A DNA stretch of 64,000 nucleotides from an uncultured bacterium. GTDB lineage: Bacteria; Bacillota; Clostridia; Lachnospirales; Lachnospiraceae. Under the pieces are notes generated by a model that had not been told where the DNA came from, made no database searches, and was given only the letters and a program-made list of their open reading frames with translations. This document shows positions 18,788-26,505 of this stretch, in pieces. Location of the stretch: NCBI GenBank assembly GCA_947651225.1, contig CANSYK010000002.1, positions 54,804-118,803 of the forward strand, written 5' to 3'. The position numbers and the translations under genes are program-made. How positions within the stretch are numbered: position 1 is the first letter of the stretch; each line of letters begins with the position of its first letter.

Positions 18788-18828
18788 AGAGTGTGTTTAA
18801 AAATATTACGTTTTCAAATGCGCTCTAG
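18788..18828. repeat. Short deletion derivative of the MITE-like element
   Basis: A 41-bp sequence with ends AGAGTGTGTTTAAAAAT and TTTTCAAATGCGCTCTAG, degenerate versions of the 20-bp ends at 8310-8475, with almost no interior. Its right end supplies the last codons and stop of the decayed permease reading leftward, so the element probably replaced the original 3' end. Confidence 0.6.
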
Positions 18829-20717
18829 TTTTTTTGCTGCCAGTTTTGCAGGAGGCTTAGAAAGGATATTGCACACCGGAAGGATGCTAATAAGTACATT
18901 CAGCAGGTATAGTACTGCAATCAGCAGGATTGCCGCCCACCATGGAAAGCTCAGGTTAAGTTCCAAAGAAGGGACTGAACTGATGAAGTGGAGAATACCG
19001 CTTGTAATCAAAACAGCAGGCAATACCGTATACGAGGTGATTAAAATCATTTCCAGCAGATAGGCATGGATAATACTTCTGCTTGAGATTCCAATCAGCC
19101 GATAAACAGTCAGTTCCTCCATTCGTGAGGCTACATTCGACTTAATGGTAAAATAGATTGCAAAAAGTGCCAGGAATGCAGCGGCAATCGCAATCAGGTT
19201 TCGGCTATTGACACTTTCTCTGCGGGCTTCTTCAAATTCGTTAAGTTGTTCCTGCTGATGGCTTACTGCTTGCAGGATAAAAATATCTGCATATTCTTTT
19301 GCGTATTTTTTTAAATCTTTGATTGCCTGTTCCGTCTGTTCCGTATACAGGTTGTAACTTTTTGAAGACAATATGTAATCGTTTCTGATTTGCAGACAGT
19401 CCGCATCATTTAAAACATAGTCTACATTGAGTGCCTCTGGAAAGTAGCCAGCTATCTGGTAACTTCTTTCGTTTTTCATGGTAATGCTTTTGATCTCACG
19501 GCGTTTATAATCAATTTCCTCGGAATCGTTGACTAACACCTCCCCATTTTTCAGGGAAATGTCATCGTATTTTCCAGGATATTCTGTGCGGAGTTCCTCA
19601 AGGCTGGCAATCCGGTAGCTGTTCATGGTCAGTCCCAGGGCTTTATTCTGGCTCATATAGATATCGGGCTCTCCTTTATCGCAGATACCGACAATCTGGA
19701 AGCTTTTTCTTTTAAAAGTCCTACTACTGTAAATTTATTATGGTAATAATTCTGTTCTCCCATAATATTTTCCGCTGTAAAATAGATTTCTTTTTCTTTG
19801 TTTAACAGGTTTTTATCATTAGAATACAGAACAATTTCTAACCGTTTTTCTGGCATTCGCCCTGCCGCCAGGCTATTTTCACTGATACAGGTGGCAGATT
19901 TCATAAATTTATTCTTTTTATCAAAAACAACGGACTTGTCAGAAGGTATTTCGCTTACTTCTTCCTCTTCAAAGTAAAATTCACCATTTGACATTACATA
20001 GCTGCCATAGGGATCGTCGCTGTCAAGTCCATAGGTAAAATGATAATCCTTTCCTTCTTCACAATAGTAGTTAATGTCGTTGACATAATCGTATTGGTCA
20101 ACAGCTACAACATTTCGAACAGACTGTATTTCTTTTATATCATTTGCCGTGATTTCCGTTCCGTCTATATGCCGCACTGACAGTCGGCTGTCATTTTTTT
20201 GATAAAAAATCTCTTTATTATAATCTTTTGTGCTTGTGTCATCTGCATTTTTAAATAATTGACCAATAAAAATGAAAGAGGTGGCAGCGGTAATCAGAAA
20301 AAAGATTCGGAACAGAAACGCTCGTCCAAGCTGTGTTTTATGGTTCATGGAAGCAAATTTTTCTGCCACATGCCTTTGGAAACTATGTTGTTTTGAAAGT
20401 TCTGTTTTTTTTGCCTCTGTTTCGCTTTTAATGATACTTTCTGGCGTTGTGTCTGTTTTCTCTTTTTCCAAAACATCATTTACTCTGACATCTGCTACTA
20501 CTTCTCCGTCATGCAGGCGAATTTTCCTTGTTACATAAGGTTCTGCCTGTTCATAATTATGTGTTACCATAATAATAAGTCTGTCAGCAGAAAGTTCTTT
20601 TAGCAGGGAAACAATTTGTTCGCCCGTCTCGCTGTCCAGATTTCCGGTCGGCTCGTCTGCTACGATAATGGAGGTTTCCTTTGCTAACGCTCTTGCGATA
20701 GAAAGGCACTGTTCCTG
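18814..20717 (-). pseudogene. Decayed FtsX/MacB-type ABC transporter (ATPase-permease fusion)
   Basis: Reading leftward, the remnant starts at 20717 inside an ABC ATPase signature (QEQCLSIARALAKE), continues through Walker B IIVADEPTGNLDSE and the switch VTHNYEQA, and then through a permease with one N-terminal helix, an extracellular domain and three C-terminal helices. The first roughly 135 codons of the ATPase, including Walker A, are absent, with an in-frame stop at 20718. A frameshift near 19700 in an A-rich run breaks the permease: one frame ends in ESPISI, while the continuing frame reads FQIVGICDKGEPDIYMSQ. The 3' end merges with a repeat derivative. Family members handle antimicrobial peptides or lipoproteins; this copy cannot work as a transporter. 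Confidence 0.88.
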
Positions 20718-20740
20718 TCATATTCTTTATTATTCTGTTA

Positions 20741-22342
20741 TTAATAATAATCTTTTGCTCTTTTTTCTTTTCCGCCATGTTTGGAGTTATAGCTGGAAAC
20801 TACTGCGCGGATTCCCTTTGGTGTCATGTATGGCAGCATAAAAGAAGTGTATTCCCAGTTTCCGGTCGACTGCATAATCATCAAAGCATGACTGTCAAGT
20901 TCACCACTGGTAAGAGCATGGGAAGGCTTCTTTTTTCGTGCATTATTTACTTTCTTTTTTGTAAATTTTATTTTTTTTCCGGTTTCCATATCAACAGCGC
21001 CTGCCCATTCAGAATTACGGGAAGCAGGAATGAGCTTTTTAACTCCCTGTTCTGTCATATATGGAACAAAAAATTTTACCCATTCCCACATCCAGGTTTT
21101 ATTTGTCAGTGCCAGTGCCATTTTATCTGCCTGTGCAGCGGTGATTTTATCACTTTTACTTCGTGTTTTGCCTGCTTTTGCCTGTTTTAGTGTGCCTGTC
21201 TTTGAAATAGCTGTATCTGCCGCATCATTTGCGCCTGCTGCATAACTTCCGGTAAACAGGCTTGTCACCATAATTGCTGCGGTCAAAACAGTGAGTAATA
21301 TTTTTTTCAAAAATATATTTTTTCCTCTATTCTCATTCATAATTGTTTCCATCCTTTCTTTTAATAGTTTTTTATCTTCGCTTAAGGTAAGCGAAGCAAG
21401 TTGCTCCTTTAAGACACCCTTTGATGCCATAGCGTTTAGCAAGGTGGCTGCATATTCCTGGCGCTGTTCTTTTGTCTGTAGGCGGCTTATCACAGCCTCA
21501 TCACATGACAGTTCACACAACTGGTTTATCCTTCGTACAGCAAGATAAAGCAGCGGGTTAAACCAGTGAATGCAAAGAACAATCTGTACAACCCACTTGT
21601 AATAAATATCCTTTCGCTTATAATGTACCAGTTCATGTAATATGGTGTAATGAAACTCTTTTTCTGGCAGGTTTCCATCTGGCAATACAATGCAGGGATG
21701 GAAAAAACCGATTAACATTGGAGAAGAAATAAGAGGATTGATCCTTAAATCGATAGCTTTATGTATTTTTAAAACGGTTTCTTCCTTAGAAAGAGCTTCC
21801 AAATATGTTATATCATCAACTGATATACTGCCCGCTTTGATAAAACGCATAAAGCTTTGATATATGGTAACCTTGCGCAGAAGCAAAAGTAATGCCATAA
21901 ACAGCCAGAAGACAGCAAAATACATTCCAAGTTCTGTAATTGCTTTCCCAATACTGTTCTGCAGCTTTTCTGTCATTCTGGTTTCTTCTTCCATATTTTC
22001 TGAAATTTCTGCTTTTTCTGCTTCCTTTTCCGAAGAAGAAGCTCCGGCAACCTGCCGCTGTTGTGCCTTTTGTTCCAAAGAGCTGCCGGAAATATTTATT
22101 TTGCCAGAATCGGTGTTCTGCGCTTTTATAGAGTCATACAGCCATTCTCCCAGACTTCCAATCAGATTTTTCTCTGGGGAAAAGGGTAGCAAAAGCCTGA
22201 TAATTACGACAATCCAAATATAATACTGCCACTGGCTGCTGACTTTTTTACGAAGGAAAAGGCAGAGGAAAGAAACCAATAGAATCATTAGTCCGCCTGA
22301 CAATGACAGGGAAAGCAAAACAGAAAATATCGTTTCTGCCAT
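20741..22342 (-). CDS. BlaR1/MecR1-like M56 membrane metallopeptidase
   Basis: A 533-residue sensor-transducer with membrane segments at about 5-30, 38-55 and 138-157, a cytoplasmic zinc protease site HELVH (236-240) with downstream ELSCDEAV, and a fourth helix near 345-365. The extracellular C-terminus is not a penicillin-binding domain. It contains two related units of about 35 residues (WEWVKFFVPYMTEQGVKKL and WEYTSFMLPYMTPKGIRAV) separated by a Lys-rich stretch. By analogy the protease is activated by an extracellular signal and inactivates the BlaI-type repressor encoded immediately upstream, which it abuts. The ABC transporter that presumably formed the output is decayed just downstream. 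Ligand unknown. Confidence 0.87.
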   Translation of the reverse strand: MAETIFSVLLSLSLSGGLMILLVSFLCLFLRKKVSSQWQYYIWIVVIIRLLLPFSPEKNLIGSLGEWLYDSIKAQNTDSGKINISGSSLEQKAQQRQVAGASSSEKEAEKAEISENMEEETRMTEKLQNSIGKAITELGMYFAVFWLFMALLLLLRKVTIYQSFMRFIKAGSISVDDITYLEALSKEETVLKIHKAIDLRINPLISSPMLIGFFHPCIVLPDGNLPEKEFHYTILHELVHYKRKDIYYKWVVQIVLCIHWFNPLLYLAVRRINQLCELSCDEAVISRLQTKEQRQEYAATLLNAMASKGVLKEQLASLTLSEDKKLLKERMETIMNENRGKNIFLKKILLTVLTAAIMVTSLFTGSYAAGANDAADTAISKTGTLKQAKAGKTRSKSDKITAAQADKMALALTNKTWMWEWVKFFVPYMTEQGVKKLIPASRNSEWAGAVDMETGKKIKFTKKKVNNARKKKPSHALTSGELDSHALMIMQSTGNWEYTSFMLPYMTPKGIRAVVSSYNSKHGGKEKRAKDYY

Positions 22343-22717
22343 TTACTTCACCTCCAGTATTTTTTTCAATTCATCATACTCTGCTTCTGTCAGCATATCA
22401 TTTTCAACTAATCGATTGATCAGGCCTGAAACATTTCCCTGATAAATCTTGTCTACAAAGTTTCTGGTTTGGGTGGATTGAAACTTATGTTCTGTTACAA
22501 GAGACACATATTCATTTTTTCGTCCGCATTTATTTGCCTTTAAATACCCTTTTTCCATCAGTCGGGATAACAGGGTAATCAGAGTATTTTTCTGCCAATA
22601 TATTCCGTTTTCCTGCAATGCCTCCATAATTTGTGCAAATAATAAAGGGGAACCCTTTTTCCAGACAACCTTCATGATTTCCAGTTCTGCATCAGATATT
22701 TTTTTATTTTCTGTCAA
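22343..22717 (-). CDS. blaI: BlaI/MecI-family transcriptional repressor
   Basis: A 124-residue penicillinase-repressor family protein: winged helix with ISDAELEIMKVVWKKGSP, then KNTLITLLSRLMEKGYL, and a C-terminal dimerisation helix pair. TTG at 22717 is chosen as start because GGGAGG lies 6 bases upstream and the family begins at this point; the in-frame ATG at 22864 would add 49 unrelated residues crossing the promoter. The stop abuts the M56 start codon, so the two are co-translated. It should repress its own operon and perhaps the former ABC genes. The symbol marks the family; a role in beta-lactam resistance is not implied. Confidence 0.88.
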   Translation of the reverse strand: MTENKKISDAELEIMKVVWKKGSPLLFAQIMEALQENGIYWQKNTLITLLSRLMEKGYLKANKCGRKNEYVSLVTEHKFQSTQTRNFVDKIYQGNVSGLINRLVENDMLTEAEYDELKKILEVK

Positions 22718-22741
22718 ATCATTCCTCCCTTCTTTTTTGAA

Positions 22742-22791
22742 TGACAACCTGTCGTCCTTGTTATGATAACACTCTGTCATATAAAAGTCAA
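22742..22791 (-). promoter_or_regulatory. Promoter and candidate operators of the blaI-M56 operon
   Basis: On the minus strand TTGACT (22791-22786), a 17-bp spacer and TATCAT (22768-22763) form a promoter. An imperfect dyad ATGACAGAGTGTTATCAT covers the spacer and -10, and a second GACAGGTTGTC-like dyad follows at about 22742-22754. Both carry GACA/TGTC half-sites, similar in style to BlaI operators (usually TACA/TGTA). Repressor binding here would give autoregulation. Confidence 0.6.
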
Positions 22792-22825
22792 GCGCTTTTG
22801 TTCCCCACCTTAGAAACTGCAGAAA

Positions 22826-22912
22826 GTTACTATTCACGGCTGGTTTTGCAGCGCCAGACGGCATAGCCGGATGGTTTTTCGCATGATGTTTAGAATAGCC
22901 GTGAATAGTAAC
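22826..22912. repeat. Palindromic intergenic repeat with perfect 16-bp ends
   Basis: GTTACTATTCACGGCT at 22826-22841 and its exact reverse complement at 22897-22912 bracket an 87-bp element. The right half matches the copy at 15459-15497. Related arms are found at 24708-24801, 28127-28150 and 38086-38114. It is non-coding, between the blaI promoter and rarA. Confidence 0.75.
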
Positions 22913-23082
22913 GAAAAATTGGGAAACCGTTTTCTTGTGGTCTGGTGATACCCGAAAATATGTGCTATGATATTGAATGTGCTAAAATATGGCACGGAGA
23001 ATGTGTGTTGTCTAAATAAGTGTTGTAATGGTTATATAAAACATAAACGAACGATGTTTCGTTTATGGGAATGGAGTAAATT

Positions 23083-24408
23083 ATGGAGCAATTAAGTCTG
23101 TTTGATAGCAGAGAGGAAACGGCGCCTCTTGCAAGCCGGATAAGACCAGATACTTTAAAGGATTATGTGGGACAGAAGCATTTGATTGGTGAGGGGAAGA
23201 TTTTACGCCGCTTAATTGAAAAGGATCAGATTTCTTCTATGATTTTCTGGGGACCTCCCGGAGTTGGTAAGACGACACTGGCGAGAATTATTGCGGATTG
23301 TACAAAAGCGCAATTTAGGGAGTTTAGCGCAGTAAGCAGTGGGATTAAAGAAATTAAAGAAGTAATGGAACAGGCGGAACAAAACCGGAAAATGGGAATC
23401 CGTACACTGCTTTTTGCGGATGAGATTCATCGTTTCAATAAAGCACAGCAGGATGCCTTTCTTCCTTTTGTGGAGAAAGGGAGTATTATTTTGGTAGGGG
23501 CAACAACGGAAAATCCGTCGTTTGAGATTAATTCGGCGTTATTATCCCGCTGTAAAGTGTTTATTTTAAAAGCATTGGAAGAGGAGGATTTAAAAGAGCT
23601 GCTGGAACATGCTTTAAAGAGTCCAAAGGGGTTGGGAAATATGCAGATTGCGATTGAGGATTCACTTTTACTGGCGATTGCCCGGTTTGCAAATGGAGAC
23701 GCAAGGACAGCTTTGAACACATTGGAAATGGCAGTATTTAATGGAAAAATGAATGAAGATGCCGTTTTGTGTGTGGACGAGGAGGTTTTGTTTCAGTGTA
23801 CGAATCGGCGTTCTCTTCTTTATGACAAAAAAGGCGAGGAACATTATAATTTGATTTCAGCTTTGCACAAATCGATGAGAAACAGTGATCCAGATGCAGC
23901 GGTATATTGGATGTACCGTATGTTAGATGGTGGGGAAGACCCATTATATATTGCAAGAAGGTTGGTAAGATTTGCCAGCGAAGATGTGGGAATGGCAGAT
24001 TCTAATGCATTGCAGGTAGCGATAGCAGTTTTTCAGGCATGTCATTTTCTGGGAATGCCAGAGTGTGATGTACATCTGGCGCATGCTGTTGTCTATCTTT
24101 CTATGGCGCCCAAATCGAATGCGCTTTATCAGGCATGTGAAGCTTGTAAAGTAGATATAAAAGAGCTTCCCGCAGAGCCGGTTCCGTTGCAGATTTGTAA
24201 TGCACCAACTAATTTGATGAAAGAATTGGATTATGGCAAGGGATATATTTATGCGCATGATACAGAGGAAAAAGTAGCGAAAATGGATTGCCTGCCAGAA
24301 ACGCTGACAGGAAGGCGGTATTACCGGCCTACAGAACAGGGGAGGGAAAAGCAAGTGAAGGAACGTCTGGAAGAAATTTTAAAATGGAAAGAAGGGGCTG
24401 TGCAATAA
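23083..24408 (+). CDS. rarA: Replication-associated recombination protein A (RarA/MgsA)
   Basis: A 441-residue AAA+ ATPase of the RarA/WRNIP1 family, acting at stalled or damaged replication forks. It begins with the typical SLFDSREETAPLASRIRP segment (residues 5-22), then Walker A GPPGVGKTT (57-65), Walker B LLFADEIHRFN, sensor ATTENPSF, and the C-terminal tetramerisation region with SEDVGMAD and YKYP-like features. Length is normal. The ribosome binding site is weak. It stands alone, between a repeat and a half MITE, and appears intact. Confidence 0.93.
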   Translation: MEQLSLFDSREETAPLASRIRPDTLKDYVGQKHLIGEGKILRRLIEKDQISSMIFWGPPGVGKTTLARIIADCTKAQFREFSAVSSGIKEIKEVMEQAEQNRKMGIRTLLFADEIHRFNKAQQDAFLPFVEKGSIILVGATTENPSFEINSALLSRCKVFILKALEEEDLKELLEHALKSPKGLGNMQIAIEDSLLLAIARFANGDARTALNTLEMAVFNGKMNEDAVLCVDEEVLFQCTNRRSLLYDKKGEEHYNLISALHKSMRNSDPDAAVYWMYRMLDGGEDPLYIARRLVRFASEDVGMADSNALQVAIAVFQACHFLGMPECDVHLAHAVVYLSMAPKSNALYQACEACKVDIKELPAEPVPLQICNAPTNLMKELDYGKGYIYAHDTEEKVAKMDCLPETLTGRRYYRPTEQGREKQVKERLEEILKWKEGAVQ

Positions 24409-24410
24409 AG

Positions 24411-24431
24411 AATTTTTAAACACGCTTTAGA
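24411..24431. repeat. Solo end of the MITE-like element
   Basis: AATTTTTAAACACGCTTTAG is a degenerate single end of the 20-bp inverted terminus seen at 8310-8475. It marks the junction between rarA and an ATPase gene remnant. Confidence 0.5.
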
Positions 24432-24599
24432 CTGGAAAAAGTATATTTGCATGGGTTCTTCATCCAGGTTATAGATTTTGGCATTCTGCATGGACAGCAG
24501 AAATGGGAAATGTGTCGCAATGATAAACTGGCACCCAGAAAATCGGACACATTCTTCTATAAATTGTACTAATTCTTGCTGTCGTTTTGGTGACAGGCT
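24432..24599 (-). pseudogene. C-terminal fragment of an AAA-family (ABC-like) ATPase
   Basis: Reading leftward, 56 codons are open without a start: SLSPKRQQELVQFIEECVRF, then SGCQFIIATHFPFLLSM and NAKIYNLDEEP. This is the part after Walker B in the AAA_21-type ATPases of unknown cellular role (family form PENSLSP...IATHSPFLL). The Ser normally following the switch His is Phe here. Everything upstream has been replaced by a dispersed repeat, and the 3' side runs into a MITE end. Confidence 0.7.
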
Positions 24600-24626
24600 G
24601 TTACTGGTAACGGAGTGAACAGTAAC
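24600..24626 (+). repeat. Copy of the GTTACTGGTAACGGAGTG repeat
   Basis: GTTACTGGTAACGGAGTG followed by AACAGTAAC is identical to the terminal 27 bases of the composite repeat at 26136-26278 and nearly identical to 29752-29802. GTTACTGGTAAC is itself palindromic. Confidence 0.65.
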
Positions 24627-24707
24627 CCTTTTGTTATCTGTTCCTTCATTTAGGTTACGGATATGATAGACAAGTTATTTTGTATATGTTATAATTTGAT
24701 ATCATAT

Positions 24708-24801
24708 GTTACTATTTGCGGCTGCTTTTAGAAAATAATCAAACTCGCAGTGCTTGTACGTAAGAGGGTGATTATTTTCTAAAAGCAGCGTGAATAGTAA
24801 C
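24708..24801. repeat. Long hairpin related to the GTTACTATTCACGGCT repeat
   Basis: The left arm GTTACTATTTGCGGCTGC continues through a TTTTAGAAAATAATCA stretch. It pairs with the right arm TGATTATTTTCTAAAAGCAG plus CGTGAATAGTAAC, giving a stem of more than 30 bp with few mismatches and a loop of about 27 bases. The outer arms belong to the family at 22826-22912 while the inner arms are unique. It stands upstream of the AT-rich ImmA-like gene. Confidence 0.65.
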
Positions 24802-24961
24802 TATCATATACGAATTATGTAAATTTATGACGATGTATTGATGTAAATTACAGTGAAATATGATATATTATATATTCATGCTAAGTGTAGAAGGGAATTT
24901 GTATGCCATGCTATGTAATGTAATATATCTAAATGCACAAATGAAAGACAGGGTGATGCCT

Positions 24962-25531
24962 ATGAAATTAACAAGAGAGAAAATGGAAGAGATCGAAAAA
25001 ATCACCAATAATATTACCAATAAAATAGATTTCACTAATACATGTGCTGTTGATATTACACCTATAGTTGAAGGTGACGGTTTTCAAGTAATTCCCATGA
25101 AAATGAATATTGATATTACTGGGTCATTATATGTTGATGATAATAATAAAAAAAATGGTAAGATTATTACTGTAAATACTCAATTTACTTCAAATGGGTA
25201 TGAAGAAGATATCATATTAAAGAAAAGTCGATTTGTGACAGCTCATGAATATGGGCATTATGTACTTCATAAGAAAGAAGGAGTTCCTATGTTTGCTCAT
25301 CGTGATACAGAACATAAAACTGATTATAATGAGTTGGAGGCGGATTATTTTGCAAGAAGTATATTGATGCCAATAGATATATTTAAAATATATTATCAGA
25401 TTTCAATGGAAAAGACGCAAAATGATATTGAATATACAACATTGTTACTTTCCAAGGTCTTTGTAGTTACAATTAATAAAATAAAAGCAAGAATACATGA
25501 TATGGACGTATTGGAGATGTGTAATGGGTAG
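24962..25531 (+). CDS. ImmA/IrrE-family metallo-endopeptidase
   Basis: A 189-residue protein with the zinc motif HEYGHYVLH near residue 95 and a downstream Glu in ELEADYFARSILMP, diagnostic of the ImmA/IrrE (DUF955) peptidases. Relatives cleave repressors of mobile elements or stress regulators. The start is set at ATG 24962 after CAGGGTG; ATG 24956 is possible, and an upstream extension to 24860 is hydrophobic and unlikely. It overlaps by 8 bp the membrane protein gene that follows. No XRE-type repressor is adjacent, unlike most phage or ICE contexts. The base composition is visibly more AT-rich than the neighbours, suggesting acquisition. Confidence 0.82.
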   Translation: MKLTREKMEEIEKITNNITNKIDFTNTCAVDITPIVEGDGFQVIPMKMNIDITGSLYVDDNNKKNGKIITVNTQFTSNGYEEDIILKKSRFVTAHEYGHYVLHKKEGVPMFAHRDTEHKTDYNELEADYFARSILMPIDIFKIYYQISMEKTQNDIEYTTLLLSKVFVVTINKIKARIHDMDVLEMCNG

Positions 25532-26084
25532 GACAGAGAAGATTTCTAATTTCGCAAGTGATATACTTTCTACATTGATAGATGGTACTGAAAAAGTCAA
25601 AACAATTAAACTAAAACAGGATTCTCATAAATTTAGTGATTCTGTAGAAACGCAATTAATGAGAAGAGACATTGAATATACAGAACTGTTGAACCATTTT
25701 GTAAATATATCTAAAACTAGAAATATTATTCGAGAATGGGCAAAATGGATAACCTCTATATGTATTCTGCTGACATCTGGGATTTTGCTATATATATTCT
25801 ATTGTATTATTAACAGAATTTTACAAGAGGAAGAAACTAAACAAATTTTAGATGCTATTCCATTATTGATAACAAGTATTGTTAGTTTTATTTCTGTAGT
25901 GATAGCGGTGCCCTTAACAATGTTAAAGTATTTATTCAGTAATAAAGAAGATGACTATATTACTCAAATTATACTACATACACAAGATCATGATACAAGT
26001 GGAAGACAGTGGACATTAGATTATAGTAACCAGGACAAACAAATTATTCATTCAAATATTGAGGAGCATGAAAAGAGCAGCTAG
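25524..26084 (+). CDS. Two-helix membrane protein coupled to the ImmA-like protease
   Basis: A 186-residue protein starting at ATG 25524, with GGAG about 8 bases upstream, overlapping the protease stop. The N-terminal 75 residues are soluble, followed by a helix at about residues 85-107 and a second at about 123-148, then a charged soluble C-terminus. I do not recognise the family. Overlap with the protease implies a functional pair, perhaps a membrane sensor or effector whose regulator the protease cuts, but this is inference. A terminator hairpin starts inside its last codons. Confidence 0.7.
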   Translation: MGRTEKISNFASDILSTLIDGTEKVKTIKLKQDSHKFSDSVETQLMRRDIEYTELLNHFVNISKTRNIIREWAKWITSICILLTSGILLYIFYCIINRILQEEETKQILDAIPLLITSIVSFISVVIAVPLTMLKYLFSNKEDDYITQIILHTQDHDTSGRQWTLDYSNQDKQIIHSNIEEHEKSS

Positions 26085-26109
26085 TGTGAAATATTTCCTG
26101 CTCTTTTTC
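26072..26109 (+). terminator. Intrinsic terminator of the ImmA/membrane protein pair
   Basis: AAAGAGCAG (26072-26080) and CTGCTCTTT (26098-26106) pair across a 17-base loop and end in a T-rich run. The stem overlaps the stop codon of the membrane protein gene. Confidence 0.75.
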
Positions 26110-26135
26110 TATGCAAAAAATTGCAATACAAGGGG

Positions 26136-26278
26136 GCACAATGACCAAATTCGAGGATTTTTGGCATGTTTTATGCCAAAAGTACGAGTTTTGTGGCGCC
26201 ATTTTGCATGAATTTTGCAAAATGTGTGCATACAGCGTTGAAAACGCTGCTGTTACTGGTAACGGAGTGAACAGTAAC
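26136..26278 (+). repeat. Longest copy of a composite dispersed repeat
   Basis: About 143 bp made of successive small palindromes: GGCATGTTTTATGCC, ATTTTGCATGAATTTTGCAAAAT, CAGCGTTGAAAACGCTG and GTTACTGGTAAC. Its first 28 bases match 36962-36989 with one difference, and its last 51 bases match 29752-29802 with four differences; 24600-24626 is the final 27 bases. There is no coding capacity beyond a short meaningless frame. With the terminators on either side it fills the region from 26085 to 26505. Confidence 0.65.
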
Positions 26279-26422
26279 ACTTTATATCAAATAAGATAGA
26301 AAAATTTTCAATTTCCTATTTACAATGTGGTAGTTTTGTGATAAGATTATGTCAAATGTAAGGTATGCTATTTATAGCAGATGCATTTTTCCCCTTTTGT
26401 TACGAAATAGAAATCAGAAAAA

Positions 26423-26456
26423 AACCGTTCCTGATTGTGGGAACGGTTCTTTTTTG
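26423..26456 (+). terminator. Terminator hairpin in the leader of the DEAD-box helicase gene
   Basis: AACCGTTCC and GGAACGGTT form a perfect 9-bp stem (26423-26431, 26440-26448), followed by CTTTTTTG. It lies 50 bases before the helicase ATG on the same strand, and the upstream operon already has its own terminator, so this one may act as a leader attenuator. Confidence 0.65.
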
Positions 26457-26505
26457 TTTTGGGGAACCTGGTATAGGTACGAATGTAAAGAATGGGAGAC
26501 ATAGA

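Noticed and set aside
22718..22864. N-terminal extension of the BlaI-type repressor from ATG 22864
   Set aside because: It would run through the promoter and into the palindromic repeat; the TTG at 22717 has a good ribosome site and fits the family start.
24600..24801. Possible CRISPR or attachment site in the repeat-rich gap
   Set aside because: Repeats are palindromic and irregularly placed, with no regular spacers, no integrase and no tRNA gene nearby.
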